Source: Caulobacter sp. Root343 (lineage in GTDB: Bacteria > Pseudomonadota > Alphaproteobacteria > Caulobacterales > Caulobacteraceae). From it: 64,000 nt of DNA. The notes beneath the pieces are model-generated. The model saw nothing but the letters and a program-made list of their open reading frames with translations. It was not told the DNA's origin and made no database searches. The stretch is taken from positions 534,973 through 598,972 of the forward strand of contig NZ_LMDF01000007.1 in the NCBI RefSeq assembly GCF_001425745.1. The letters are read 5' to 3'. How positions within the stretch are numbered: the first letter of the stretch is position 1; each line of letters begins with the position of its first letter. The position numbers and the translations under genes were made by a program. Shown here one piece after another: positions 42,033-51,290 of this stretch.

Positions 42033-42832
42033 TGACCAGAAGTGGCGGGGATTCTGGCGCGGGGTCGAGCCGCCTTCTTGTCGCAGGTGATCCGGACCCG
42101 GTCATTGTGCTCAACGCGGGCGCCCCATCGGCGCTTCTGCTTCTTGGAGATCACGCGGGCCGCGAGATACCTGCGCGCTTAAACGGCCTGGGTCTCACCG
42201 CCGCGGACCTTGACCGCCATATCGCTTGGGATATCGGCATTGCGGGCCTCGGGACGCGGCTTTCGGCCCTGCTGAACGCCCCCTTCATCCGGCAGGTCTA
42301 CTCGCGCCTTGTCGTTGACTGCAATCGTCGGCCGGAGGCCAAAGACGCCATCCCCGAGATCAGCGACGGCACGCCGATCCCGGGCAATCGTGACCTTTCG
42401 CCGCTGGCGATCGCCACGCGTTTGGCCGAGATCTACCAGCCTTACCAGGACGCCATCGCCGAGGCGCTCGAGCGCAGGGCGGGGCGGCGGACGGTGCTGG
42501 TGGCCCTTCACAGCTTCACCCCTTCGATGGCGGGGCAGGACCGGCCGTGGCGGCTGGGCGTCCTCCATCGGCACGATTCCGCGTTCTCTTCGGCGATGCT
42601 TGCGCGGCTGCGGGCCGATCTGGACGAGGCATTTGTTGGCGACAACGCGCCTTACGCCATGGACGAGACCGACAACACCATTCCCCTTCACGCCGATCCG
42701 CGCGGGCTGGACTATCTTGAGCTGGAGGTGCGCCAGGACCTATTGGCCGACGAAACGGCCCGGGCTGAGATGGCCCAATGGCTTGCGCCACGCCTACAGG
42801 CGGTTTTGGACGCGACCAGTATGTCCGAATAG
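42032..42832 (+). CDS. N-formylglutamate amidohydrolase family protein
   Basis: A 266-residue zinc-dependent amidohydrolase. Conserved parts are LLLGDHAGREIPARL (metal His), AWDIGIAGL, YSRLVVDCNR, and LVALHSFTPSM. Members hydrolyse N-formylglutamate in histidine breakdown, or remain of unknown substrate. The TTG start at 42032 overlaps the divergent transglutaminase start by one base and has only a weak AGG before it; a GTG at 42107 is an alternative but would trim the N-terminal strand. It is isolated from hut genes in this window. Confidence 0.85.
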   Translation: MTRSGGDSGAGSSRLLVAGDPDPVIVLNAGAPSALLLLGDHAGREIPARLNGLGLTAADLDRHIAWDIGIAGLGTRLSALLNAPFIRQVYSRLVVDCNRRPEAKDAIPEISDGTPIPGNRDLSPLAIATRLAEIYQPYQDAIAEALERRAGRRTVLVALHSFTPSMAGQDRPWRLGVLHRHDSAFSSAMLARLRADLDEAFVGDNAPYAMDETDNTIPLHADPRGLDYLELEVRQDLLADETARAEMAQWLAPRLQAVLDATSMSE

Positions 42833-42902
42833 GCGACGACTCGTCATTTCGCGCGCGCCCGTTACTGGGGCGCAGATTTGGCCTTAGACTTAACGGATGC
42901 GC

Positions 42903-44078
42903 CTAAGGGCGCGACGCGAATAAGGTTTCCGGAATGGCCGCGGCCATCGCCGCGTAACCGCTGTCGTTCGGGTGCAGCCAATCACCCTTCTGGAATTCAG
43001 GGCGCATGCGCTGCGGATCGGTCGGATCGGCGATAGCTCGGTTGAAATCGACCACGGCGTCGAACACCGCACCGGATCTTATAGCGGTGTTGATCCGCTC
43101 AACCGTGGCCAGGCCTGCTTCCGTCTGATTGTTCGTGCCCTTGTACGGCGTCAGCGTCCCGCCGATGACTCGAATGCCATGGGCATGCGCCCGCACGACA
43201 AGTTGGCGGTAGCCTTCCAACATTTGGCGGGCCAAGGCCTCGGCGTCAAAGGTCGTGGTCTCGGCGGCGCGGATGTCGTTGACGCCTTCGGCGAAGATGA
43301 TGTCGGTCAATCCCGGCACGGCGAAGACATCCCGATCAAGCCGCATGAGCATGCCGGGCGAGCCGCCGTCCGAGAGAACCTTGTTGCCGCTGATGCCCGC
43401 GTTCACGACGACGACCTCGCAGCGCTTTCCGGATAGGCGGCGAGCGATGCGGCTTGGCCAGTTGTTGTGGGGCGTTGAACCGGAGCCCTCGGTTATGGAG
43501 TCGCCGAGGGCGACGACGACGCGACGACAGGCTGACTTGGGGGCAAGGGTTTCGACGGCGGAAACGATCGCGGCGGCACGCACGGGACTAACGTCGCGGC
43601 CCGGCGTAACGGCGCCTTGAGCGATGCGCACCATCGCGCGGTGGGCGACGGGCTCCGCCGGACCGGGATAGTGCACAGTAATCGCGACATCGCTGAACGC
43701 CGGAAGGGGCAGCTCGATGAAGTCGGTGTATCTGGCAAGTCCTGGCTCAAGCGTCGCGCCTTGGGCGCCGCCGAACGTCGCCAGTCGCGGCTCGCCAAGT
43801 TCTCCGTCCGGATAGACAGGGCGAACTTCGACCCTGTCGAGCGTGACAGGCTTGGCGCCGAGCTCATTCGTCAGCCGAAGCGAAATCCGGGTCGTTGGCG
43901 CCTGGACGCGAATGTCTTGCCTCACCGATTGTCCGTCATAGGCGAGCACCTCTCCCTCTTTCGCCTTCGCCGGTTTGAACGAGGTCGAGGAAATCCAGGC
44001 TGGGATGACGGGCGCGGCCATTGCCTGCGCCGCGCCCGCGGACAGCATCAAAGCGGCGGCGAAGGCGGCGATTCTCAT
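42903..44078 (-). CDS. Exported SGNH/GDSL hydrolase with N-terminal beta domain
   Basis: A 391-residue secreted esterase with signal peptide (cleavage near AQAMAAP), an N-terminal beta-sandwich of ~150 residues (RISLRLTNELGAKPV, LPAFSDVAITVHY), then an SGNH domain: block I ALGDSITEGSGS, block II NAGISGNKV, block III EGVNDIR (Asn/Asp), block V WLHPNDSGYAAM (Asp/His region). Start at ATG 44078 supported by GGGAG; an ATG four codons upstream lacks it. It probably deacetylates an oligosaccharide and is divergent from the GH95/GH27 genes with which it shares an AT-rich regulatory region. Confidence 0.9.
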   Translation of the reverse strand: MRIAAFAAALMLSAGAAQAMAAPVIPAWISSTSFKPAKAKEGEVLAYDGQSVRQDIRVQAPTTRISLRLTNELGAKPVTLDRVEVRPVYPDGELGEPRLATFGGAQGATLEPGLARYTDFIELPLPAFSDVAITVHYPGPAEPVAHRAMVRIAQGAVTPGRDVSPVRAAAIVSAVETLAPKSACRRVVVALGDSITEGSGSTPHNNWPSRIARRLSGKRCEVVVVNAGISGNKVLSDGGSPGMLMRLDRDVFAVPGLTDIIFAEGVNDIRAAETTTFDAEALARQMLEGYRQLVVRAHAHGIRVIGGTLTPYKGTNNQTEAGLATVERINTAIRSGAVFDAVVDFNRAIADPTDPQRMRPEFQKGDWLHPNDSGYAAMAAAIPETLFASRP

Positions 44079-44113
44079 CGTTTCTCCCATTCACGCTCGG
44101 CGCGCAGGCGTGG

Positions 44114-44132
44114 TTTATATAAGAAATAGAAA
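44114..44132. promoter_or_regulatory. Candidate operator, copy 1 (TTTAT-N9-AGAAA)
   Basis: TTTAT, nine bases, AGAAA, 35 bp before the SGNH start. Imperfect version of the dyad at 44325-44343; shares the A-rich spacer. Confidence 0.4.
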
Positions 44133-44324
44133 GTTGCAGGTAAAATTTCTATCCTTGCGGTATGCGCCTGTGGGAGGAATGGGCAGTCGGACCTTCGGCA
44201 GCCCAGCTGCCACGAGCGCGGTCTCCAACGGGGGGACCGTCTAGCCATGGCGTCGGCGCCGCGCATCGCTGCATCCCTCCCGCCGCGCTTGCGACTTGCC
44301 GGGCGCCGCGAACCTGGCAGTCAG

Positions 44325-44343
44325 TTTATAAGTAAAACATAAA
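44325..44343. promoter_or_regulatory. Candidate operator, copy 2 (TTTAT-N9-ATAAA)
   Basis: TTTAT, nine bases (AAGTAAAAC), ATAAA: a symmetric dyad 60 bp before the GH95 start. Same layout as copy 1 across the divergent region. Confidence 0.45.
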
Positions 44344-44402
44344 TTGACAAGTGAATGACGCGAGGCAACAAAAGGATAACGATATAAATTACAGGGGGTG
44401 AA

Positions 44403-47400
44403 ATGCGCACCAAGCTGGGTCTCGCCGGTTCGACGACGCTAATCAGCCTTGCCTGCCAGTCAGCGCTCGCGACATCGACCGCCGCCCAGACGTCGAAGGC
44501 CGCGGCGAAAGCGAGACACGTCATGAAGCTGTGGTTGCGGGTCACGGTCATGATGTTGGCCGTCGGCGTCGCGATAGGCGCCCAAGCGCACGCCGCCCAG
44601 CCCAGCGATCCCTCCGTGGCGGCGCCGAAGGCCATGCGGCTCTGGTACCAGACCCCGGCGGAGGACAGCGTCCAAGGGTGGCTGGATCAGTCCCTGCCGC
44701 TCGGCAATGGCTATTTCGGCGTCAACGTCTTCGGCGGCGTCGCGCGCGAGCGTCTGCAGATCACCGAAAACAGCTTGGTCGACACGCCCACCGACGGCAT
44801 TGGCGGACTTAACAACTTCGCGGAAGTCGCGCTTGAATTCCCGCACGCCGCGCCGCGGGACTATAGCCGCGATCTCGATCTCAATACCGCCACCGCCCAT
44901 GTCCGTTATCGCGATGGCGACGTCGTGTTCACGCGCGAATATTTCACCAGCTACCCCGACCGGGTCATGGTGATCCGCCTCTCGGCCTCGCGTCCCGGCG
45001 CCCTGGACTTCACGCTTCGACCCAAGGCTCCCTACCTGACGCCGTTCCGCCGCACCGAGGGCGACCGACGCGGCAAGCACGCGACCGTCAAGGCGCAGGG
45101 CGATCTGATCACGCTGAACGGCGTGATGGATTACTATGGGATCAAGTTCGAAGCGCAGTTCAAGGTCATCCCACAAGGCGGCGTCCTCAGCGCCAGCAAC
45201 GACCAGGATGGCGGCGCCATCTCCGTCCGCGGCGCCGACAGCGCCGTGATCCTTGTCGCGCTCGGGACGAATTATCGGCTCGCTCCTCAAGTCTTCTCCG
45301 AAAAGGACCCTCTGGCGAAGCTCAAGGGCTTTCCGGATCCCCATGACCAGGTCACGGCGATCCTGGACGCCGCCGCCAAGCGTTCGTTCGCCGACCTGAA
45401 GGCGCGGCAGCAGGCCGATTACGGCGCGCTCTATGGTCGGGTCCTGTTCGATCTGGGCGACACCGCGCGCGCGATCCCGACCGACCGCCTATTGGAAGGC
45501 GCGCGGCGGGGAGAAGCGACGCCATATCTGGATGAACTGGCATTCCAGTTTGGCCGCTATCTCCTGATCTCGTCCTCGCGCGTCGGCGCCTTGCCGCCCA
45601 ATCTGCAAGGCGTCTGGAACGTCCATCAGGATGCGCCCTGGTCGGCGGGCTACTGGCACAACGTGAACCAGCAGATGAACTACTGGCCGGCGTTCGTGAC
45701 CAACCTGCCGGAGCTCTTCGACGGCTATATCGACTTCTACAAGGCCTACCTGCCCGCGCACCAGGCGCGCGCCACGCAGTACCTCAAGGAGTATCATCCC
45801 GCCGGCCTCTCGCCCGATGGCGACAACGGCTGGGCCATGGGCAACTCCATGCGTCCCTTCGAACCCAGCGGCAAATCCGCTCACTCGGGCTTCGGCACCG
45901 GGCCCTGGACGACCATGCTGTTCTGGGATCGGTACGACTTCACCCGCGACAAGGCGCTGCTGCGCGACGTCGTCTATCCGGCCATGCGCGGGCAGGCGGA
46001 CTTCCTGTCACGTTTCCTGACCGAGAAGGACGGCAAGCTCCTCGCCGCGCCCTCGTCGTCGCCGGAGAATGCCGGAAGCCTGCAGTCGGTCGGCACGACG
46101 TTCGACCAGCAGATGATCTTCGAGAACTACCGCGACACGATCGCCGCGGCGGGGTTGCTGGGCGTCGCCGATGATCCGGTGATCGCGAGGATCGCCGCCC
46201 AACGGGACAAGCTCGACCCGATCCTCATCGGCGCGTCGGGCCAGATCAAAGAGTACCGGGAGGAAACGACCTACGGCTCGATCGGCGACCCCAAGCACAG
46301 GCACATCTCGCAACTGCTTGGCGTCTATCCCGGACGGCTGATCACCAGCGAGACGCCCGCCTGGCAGGACGCCGCCAAGGTTTCCCTGCGAAGCCGCGGA
46401 CCGGTCGGGGGCACCGGTTGGGCCCAGGCCGAGCGGATCGAGACGTGGGCGCGGCTGGGCGAGGGCGACACGGCCTACCAGTTCTACCGCTATTGGATGA
46501 GCCATCACGCCATGTCCAACCTGTGGAACAATCACAGGGACTCCCTCACGACGAGATTGTTCCAGATCGACGGGAATTTCGGTGTGAGCGCCGGCGTGGG
46601 GGAAATGCTTCTGCAGAGCGCGGACGGTGTCGTCGCGCCGCTGGCGGCCCTGCCGAGCGCCTGGCCCGACGGGCGTTACCGCGGCCTGTTGGCGCGTGGA
46701 GGCTTCGAAGTCTCGGCGACCTGGTCCAAGGGACGCGCGACCCGACTGGAGATTCTTTCGAAGGTCGGCGGGCCCTTGACGCTGCGATACCCGGGCATCG
46801 CTCAGGCGACGTTCCGCACGCGCGACGGACAGCGCGTCTCCCAGCGTCCCGATGCTCGTGGCGACGTCAGCTTCGACACCCAGCCGGGCGAAACCTATGT
46901 GGTGACGTCCATCCCGTCGGCGCCCAAAACCTCACCTGTCGAGGACGTGAAGATCGCCGTCGACGGCTACGACGCCGTGCTGTTGAACTGGCATGAGGCT
47001 TCCCGGTTCAAGACCTACGCCGTCGAGCGGGCGGTCGGCGATTCCGCGACCTACGAGCGGATCGCCAGCGGCCTCACCCAGTCGCGCTATGTCGACAAGT
47101 CCCCGCCGGTCGGCGCGGCTCAACATCTTCGGTATCGGATCATCGGCACGACAGTCGCCGGAAAGACGGTTGCCGGCGAGAGCGTCTTCCGAGACCGACC
47201 GGCGCAAGGCGATGTTCGATACCTTCGGGTGGACGACGATCTTGTCGCTTACGACGCCGGCGACGGATCCCTACGCGCTTCCATGTCCGACGGCCGCTAC
47301 GGCGTTGATCTGGCTTGGTCGCAGGGCAACCTCACCGAGGTGCGTTTGTCGCCTAGGGGCTCGGGCCAGGTTCGATTGCGATCGCCCTTGTTTCGCGGAC

Positions 47401-48254
47401 CCGTCGAGATCTTCGGCGCGTCGGGAAAGCGGCTTTCGTTCTCCCGATCCGGCGACGGCGTCACGTTCGACGCGAATGCCGGAACGGCCTACCGTATCGC
47501 CGCGCAAGCGGTTGTTACGGTCGCGACCGAGCCGACCCCATCACTCGGTCGGGTGACGGTCGCCGTCACGGTTCGGGCCGTCGACCAGGCGCTCGCCGCC
47601 TCCACGGTGACGCTGCGTGTTCCGACCGACTGGCGCGCGACGCCCGCGAAGGTCGAGCTGGAGCCCATCGCGGCAGGGAAGACCTTGATGGCGAAATTTG
47701 ATGTCGAGCCACCGAAGACTGTCGTGGATGGTCGCTATTTGGTCGAAGCGACTCACGCCACCGGCGACGACGCTGTGACCGCGGCTTCCAGCGTTGAAAT
47801 CCGCATCCCGAACCTCGCGCTCGGTCGGCCCGCCAAGCAATCCAGCACCGTGCGGGGCGAGGGGGCGGCGCGTGCGGTCGATGGTCGGACCCTCGGTCAG
47901 ATCGAGGCCGGATCGGTGACGAGCACCGAGACCGAGGATCATCCCTGGTGGGAGGTCGATCTCGGCTCGGAGCATCAGATCGGTGACGTCGTCGTATGGC
48001 CCAGAATCGACACCTGCTGCCGCACCGCGCTGCCCGATCTCGTCGTCGTGGTGTCGCGGACGCCGATCGGCGACCTTGACCTCGCCGAGGCCGCCAAGCG
48101 CGCCGACGTCGGCGTCTATCATCTCGCGGCGACATCCGCGCCAAGCGGCAGGGCCGTCGTCCAAAACCAAAGTCGCTACGTCAGGGTATGGGGCGCGAAG
48201 CGGCAGGAGCTCAACCTGTCGGAGGTGCAGGTGTTTCCAGGTTTCGGCCATTGA
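44403..48254 (+). CDS. Exported GH95 alpha-L-fucosidase-like enzyme with C-terminal binding domains
   Basis: A 1283-residue glycoside hydrolase. It has an N-terminal beta domain with LPLGNGYFGVNVFGG and ITENSLVD, and an (alpha/alpha)6 barrel (PPNLQGVWN, WHNVNQQMNYWPAF, LGVYPGRLITSETPAW) as in family GH95. These are followed by an FN3-like segment (~840-930), a NEW3-like beta domain and an F5/8-type C (CBM32-like) galactose-binding domain at ~1140-1280 (NLALGRPAKQSS, WWEVDLGS, RYVRVWG). GH95 removes alpha-1,2-fucose or alpha-galactose from glycans such as xyloglucan. Two signal-like stretches lie in tandem (from 44403, and from Met41 at 44523). The strong ribosome site favours 44403, the cleaner signal peptide favours 44523. 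Confidence 0.9.
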   Translation: MRTKLGLAGSTTLISLACQSALATSTAAQTSKAAAKARHVMKLWLRVTVMMLAVGVAIGAQAHAAQPSDPSVAAPKAMRLWYQTPAEDSVQGWLDQSLPLGNGYFGVNVFGGVARERLQITENSLVDTPTDGIGGLNNFAEVALEFPHAAPRDYSRDLDLNTATAHVRYRDGDVVFTREYFTSYPDRVMVIRLSASRPGALDFTLRPKAPYLTPFRRTEGDRRGKHATVKAQGDLITLNGVMDYYGIKFEAQFKVIPQGGVLSASNDQDGGAISVRGADSAVILVALGTNYRLAPQVFSEKDPLAKLKGFPDPHDQVTAILDAAAKRSFADLKARQQADYGALYGRVLFDLGDTARAIPTDRLLEGARRGEATPYLDELAFQFGRYLLISSSRVGALPPNLQGVWNVHQDAPWSAGYWHNVNQQMNYWPAFVTNLPELFDGYIDFYKAYLPAHQARATQYLKEYHPAGLSPDGDNGWAMGNSMRPFEPSGKSAHSGFGTGPWTTMLFWDRYDFTRDKALLRDVVYPAMRGQADFLSRFLTEKDGKLLAAPSSSPENAGSLQSVGTTFDQQMIFENYRDTIAAAGLLGVADDPVIARIAAQRDKLDPILIGASGQIKEYREETTYGSIGDPKHRHISQLLGVYPGRLITSETPAWQDAAKVSLRSRGPVGGTGWAQAERIETWARLGEGDTAYQFYRYWMSHHAMSNLWNNHRDSLTTRLFQIDGNFGVSAGVGEMLLQSADGVVAPLAALPSAWPDGRYRGLLARGGFEVSATWSKGRATRLEILSKVGGPLTLRYPGIAQATFRTRDGQRVSQRPDARGDVSFDTQPGETYVVTSIPSAPKTSPVEDVKIAVDGYDAVLLNWHEASRFKTYAVERAVGDSATYERIASGLTQSRYVDKSPPVGAAQHLRYRIIGTTVAGKTVAGESVFRDRPAQGDVRYLRVDDDLVAYDAGDGSLRASMSDGRYGVDLAWSQGNLTEVRLSPRGSGQVRLRSPLFRGPVEIFGASGKRLSFSRSGDGVTFDANAGTAYRIAAQAVVTVATEPTPSLGRVTVAVTVRAVDQALAASTVTLRVPTDWRATPAKVELEPIAAGKTLMAKFDVEPPKTVVDGRYLVEATHATGDDAVTAASSVEIRIPNLALGRPAKQSSTVRGEGAARAVDGRTLGQIEAGSVTSTETEDHPWWEVDLGSEHQIGDVVVWPRIDTCCRTALPDLVVVVSRTPIGDLDLAEAAKRADVGVYHLAATSAPSGRAVVQNQSRYVRVWGAKRQELNLSEVQVFPGFGH

Positions 48255-48271
48255 TCGTGACGAGGGATAAG

Positions 48272-49666
48272 GTGATCAATCGCAAGTCTCGATCCGTCCT
48301 GCGGATGATTTCGTACGGTCTTGTGGTGTGTGCGGCCCTGGCGAGCGTCACGCTTATGGGGCCGCCGGCTGCCCAGGCTCAGAACGCCGCCCCAGCCGGC
48401 GCGGCACAGAAGCGCTACGTCGCGCGTACGGCGGAGGAAGTCGCGGTCGCGCGGGCCAAGCGCGTGTACGACACGGTGCAGCCCTCCAATCCGACGATCG
48501 TCCGGCCTTCGCTCGACAACAAGCGGACCGCCAACGGCCTCGCTCCTACGCCGCCGATGGGCTGGAACAGCTGGAACAAGTTCGGCTGCAAGGCCCTCAC
48601 CGAGCAGGTGGTCCGCGACACCGCGAACGAGATGGCCTCCAACGGGATGCGCGATGCGGGGTATACCTATTTAATCCTCGACGATTGCTGGGCGGGGCCG
48701 CGCGATGCGCAGGGCAACCTGACCGCCGACGCCGAGAAATTTCCCTCGGGCATGAAGGCGCTGGGCGACTATATCCACTCGAAGGGGCTGAAGTTCGGCA
48801 TCTATTCCGATGCGGGCAAGCTGACCTGCGCCAAGCAGCCCGGAAGCCAGGGCCATGAGTATCAGGACGCGATGTCGTTTGCATCCTGGGGCGTCGATTA
48901 CTTGAAGTATGACTGGTGCCACACCGGATCGCGCAACACCGAAGAGGCCTATGCGCTGATGGCCGACGCCTTGCGTGCGACCGGGCGCGACATCGTCTTG
49001 TCGATCTGCAACTGGGGCGTCGACCGTCCGAACGAGTCCGACAGGTCGCTGCCCTGGGAATGGGGCATGAAGATCGGCAATCTCTGGCGCACCACGAGCG
49101 ATATCCGCAATGACTGGCAAGGACGCGTGCGATTTGGCATCGGCGTGCTCGACATCGTCGACAAGAACGAGCCGCTCTACCCCTATGCCGGACCCGGGCA
49201 CTGGAACGACCCCGACATGCTCGAGGTCGGCGTCGACAAGAACGAGGGGCTTACCTGGGAAGAGCAGCGCTCGCACTTCAGCCTTTGGGCGATGATGGCC
49301 GCGCCGCTGATCGTGGGCAATGACCTGACCGTCATGGACGATGCGACGAAAAACATCCTTCTCAACAAGGAAGTCATTTCGGTCGACCAGGACCAGCTTG
49401 GCGCGCAAGGCCGCCGTGTCCGCGACGACGGCGATTTCGAAGTGTGGTCGAAACCGCTCGCCGACGGCGGCCGGGCGGTGCTGCTATTCAACCGCTCCGG
49501 CAACCGCGCGCGCATAGCGACGAAATGGTCCGAGCACGGCTATCCCGACGCGCTGCAGGTTGCGGTGCGCGATCTGTGGGCGCGTCGCGATCTCGGCCGG
49601 ATCAAGGGCGGTTTCGCCGCCGAGGTCCCGTCGCACGGCGTGGTAATGCTTCGAGTCAAGCCGTAG
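48272..49666 (+). CDS. Exported GH27 alpha-galactosidase
   Basis: A 464-residue clan-D glycosidase. The signal peptide runs to about PPAAQAQN. The catalytic barrel starts TPPMGWNSWNKFGC; the nucleophile Asp is in YLKYDWCH, the acid/base Asp in TTSDIRNDW, and NDPDMLEVG follows; the C-terminal beta domain contains VWSKPLADGGRAVLLFNRSG. It removes terminal alpha-galactose from galactomannan-like or other glycans. I chose GTG 48272 because GAGGG lies five bases upstream, 17 bp after the GH95 stop. Same operon as GH95, so the pair probably trims fucosyl and galactosyl caps in the periplasm. Confidence 0.94.
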   Translation: MINRKSRSVLRMISYGLVVCAALASVTLMGPPAAQAQNAAPAGAAQKRYVARTAEEVAVARAKRVYDTVQPSNPTIVRPSLDNKRTANGLAPTPPMGWNSWNKFGCKALTEQVVRDTANEMASNGMRDAGYTYLILDDCWAGPRDAQGNLTADAEKFPSGMKALGDYIHSKGLKFGIYSDAGKLTCAKQPGSQGHEYQDAMSFASWGVDYLKYDWCHTGSRNTEEAYALMADALRATGRDIVLSICNWGVDRPNESDRSLPWEWGMKIGNLWRTTSDIRNDWQGRVRFGIGVLDIVDKNEPLYPYAGPGHWNDPDMLEVGVDKNEGLTWEEQRSHFSLWAMMAAPLIVGNDLTVMDDATKNILLNKEVISVDQDQLGAQGRRVRDDGDFEVWSKPLADGGRAVLLFNRSGNRARIATKWSEHGYPDALQVAVRDLWARRDLGRIKGGFAAEVPSHGVVMLRVKP

Positions 49667-49800
49667 GGCTCAAGCCGGCGCGCCTCTGCCTCGCGAGTTC
49701 TAAAGGTCGCCCGAGCATCAAGGAGACCGCGCATGCCGCCGGTCGGGTAGGCATCCGCCGCTAGTGATCGTCCACCCATGCGTTTTGCGACGCGAAGAGT

Positions 49801-50568
49801 TCAGCGCGCCGCGGCTTCGATCAGCTTGGCGACCTCGTGGGGGTGAGAAATCATGACCACATGCGAGGCGCCGGGAACGATGGCCACTTTCTTGGCGTGA
49901 GCGCGCTCGGCCATCCATTGCATGGCGGCCGGCGGGATGTTTCGGTCGGCGTCGCCATAGGCCCACCACGAGGGAATGACCTTCCAACCGGTGGCGATCG
50001 CCTTTTCCATTCCGGCCACATCGGTGAGCGGACGTTGAGCCACGGCCATCAATCTGGCCTTGGCCAACGGAACGTCGGCGGCGAATTGGGCCGGGAATTT
50101 ATCCTGCTGGATGTAGAGATCATGGGCGCCGCCTGGCAGATCGACGGGTTTGTCCAACGCGCCAGACAGGGTGCTGCCCTGAAATTTCCCCGAGAGTTCG
50201 AAGATGCTCTCGCCGACCTCGGGGGCGAAGGCGGCGACATAGACCAGCGCCTTGACGTTGGCCGCGCCGTCGCTGGCGGCCGAGATCACCGCACCGCCAT
50301 AGGAATGGCCGACCAGGACCACTGGGCCTGGGATCGCGTCGAGCACCGCCCGCACGGCGGCCGCGTCGCTGGCCAGGCCGCGCAAGGGATTGGCCGCCGC
50401 CACGACGGGGTAACCGTCGCGGGTCAGGTCGGCGACGACGCCGTCCCAACTGCTGCTGTCGGCGAAGGCGCCGTGGACCAGGACCACCGTCGGCTTGGTC
50501 TGGGCGTGCGCGGCGGCGAGGCTCGTCAGGCTCAGGGCCAGGGCGAAGGCGAACACTTTCTGGGTCAT
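49801..50568 (-). CDS. Exported alpha/beta hydrolase (small esterase/EstC-like)
   Basis: A 255-residue hydrolase with signal peptide (cleavage near AAAHAQT). It has oxyanion motif VLVHGAFADSSSW, nucleophile Ser89 in GHSYGG and base His in PGASHVVMISHP. The fold and motifs match salicylate/pyrethroid-esterase-type (SABP2-like) small hydrolases. It stands alone, divergent from the ECF sigma gene across 194 bp. A secreted ester- or amide-cleaving enzyme; substrate unknown. Confidence 0.88.
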   Translation of the reverse strand: MTQKVFAFALALSLTSLAAAHAQTKPTVVLVHGAFADSSSWDGVVADLTRDGYPVVAAANPLRGLASDAAAVRAVLDAIPGPVVLVGHSYGGAVISAASDGAANVKALVYVAAFAPEVGESIFELSGKFQGSTLSGALDKPVDLPGGAHDLYIQQDKFPAQFAADVPLAKARLMAVAQRPLTDVAGMEKAIATGWKVIPSWWAYGDADRNIPPAAMQWMAERAHAKKVAIVPGASHVVMISHPHEVAKLIEAAAR

Positions 50569-50762
50569 GGCGATGTCCTCGGGAGAGCGGGGAAGGGGCT
50601 CGTTGTCTGGTCGAACGCAGGTCGCCGAAAAGTCCTCACCCGTCGTCGGCAGCCAAGGTGAGGATTTCGCCCGGCGATGCGTTCTGCCTTCCCGACACGG
50701 GTAGCCCTTTGGTCGTTGGACAGAAGGCGGAGTCTCTGATGGGAATGGCGCGAGAGGGGCCC

Positions 50763-51290
50763 ATGAGCGACGCTTCCGACGCCGCCGCGCGCGCGGACGC
50801 CTTCGCCCGGCAGGCCGCGGCGATGCGCGGCCCGCTGGGCGCCTATTTCCGCCGCCGGATCCGCAACGCCGGCGAGGTGGAGGATCTGGTGCAGGAAGTC
50901 TTCCTGCGCCTGACGGTGCGCGGCACGCCCGACCATGCCGACCACGCCAGCGCCTACATCTTCCAGATCGCCGCCAGCGTGCTGGCCGACCGCTATCGCC
51001 GCCGCGTGGTCAGGCGCGCCGACGAGCATGTCGCGCTGGACCCCGACCTTCAGGGCGAGCAGGATTTCGATCCCGCCCGCATCTATGCCGGCAAACAGGC
51101 CCTGAACGCCGCCGCCGCCGCCCTGATGACCATGCCCGAACGCACGCGGACGATCTTCCTGCTGCGCCGGATCGACGGCCTTCGCCACCAGGCCATCGCC
51201 AAGCAGCTTGGCCTGTCGGTCAGCGCGATCGAGAAGCATATGGTTCGCGCCATCGAGCATCTGATGGCCCATGCGGGAGGCGCCAGATGA
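50763..51290 (+). CDS. ECF-family RNA polymerase sigma factor (FecI-like)
   Basis: A 175-residue sigma factor. Region 2 includes FRRRIRNAGEVEDLVQEVFLRL (long helix with DLVQEVF) and region 4 has FLLRRIDGLRHQAIAKQLGLSVSAIEKHMVRAI, a helix-turn-helix. No anti-sigma-binding zinc motif. Two more upstream ATGs (50739, 50745) are in frame; 50763 is chosen for its GAGAGGGG site and typical length. It overlaps the FecR start by four bases. By the FecI model it would drive its own receptor genes on a signal from the STN-containing TBDR nearby. Confidence 0.92.
   Translation: MSDASDAAARADAFARQAAAMRGPLGAYFRRRIRNAGEVEDLVQEVFLRLTVRGTPDHADHASAYIFQIAASVLADRYRRRVVRRADEHVALDPDLQGEQDFDPARIYAGKQALNAAAAALMTMPERTRTIFLLRRIDGLRHQAIAKQLGLSVSAIEKHMVRAIEHLMAHAGGAR

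Larger units (their letters stand above)
44079..44402. promoter_or_regulatory. AT-rich divergent regulatory region between SGNH and GH95 genes
   Basis: 324 bp without a gene. Much poorer in GC than its surroundings at both ends (44110-44157 and 44320-44395). Carries two copies of TTTAT-N9-A(T/G)AAA, one before each gene, and ends with a strong AGGGGG ribosome site. Confidence 0.6.
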
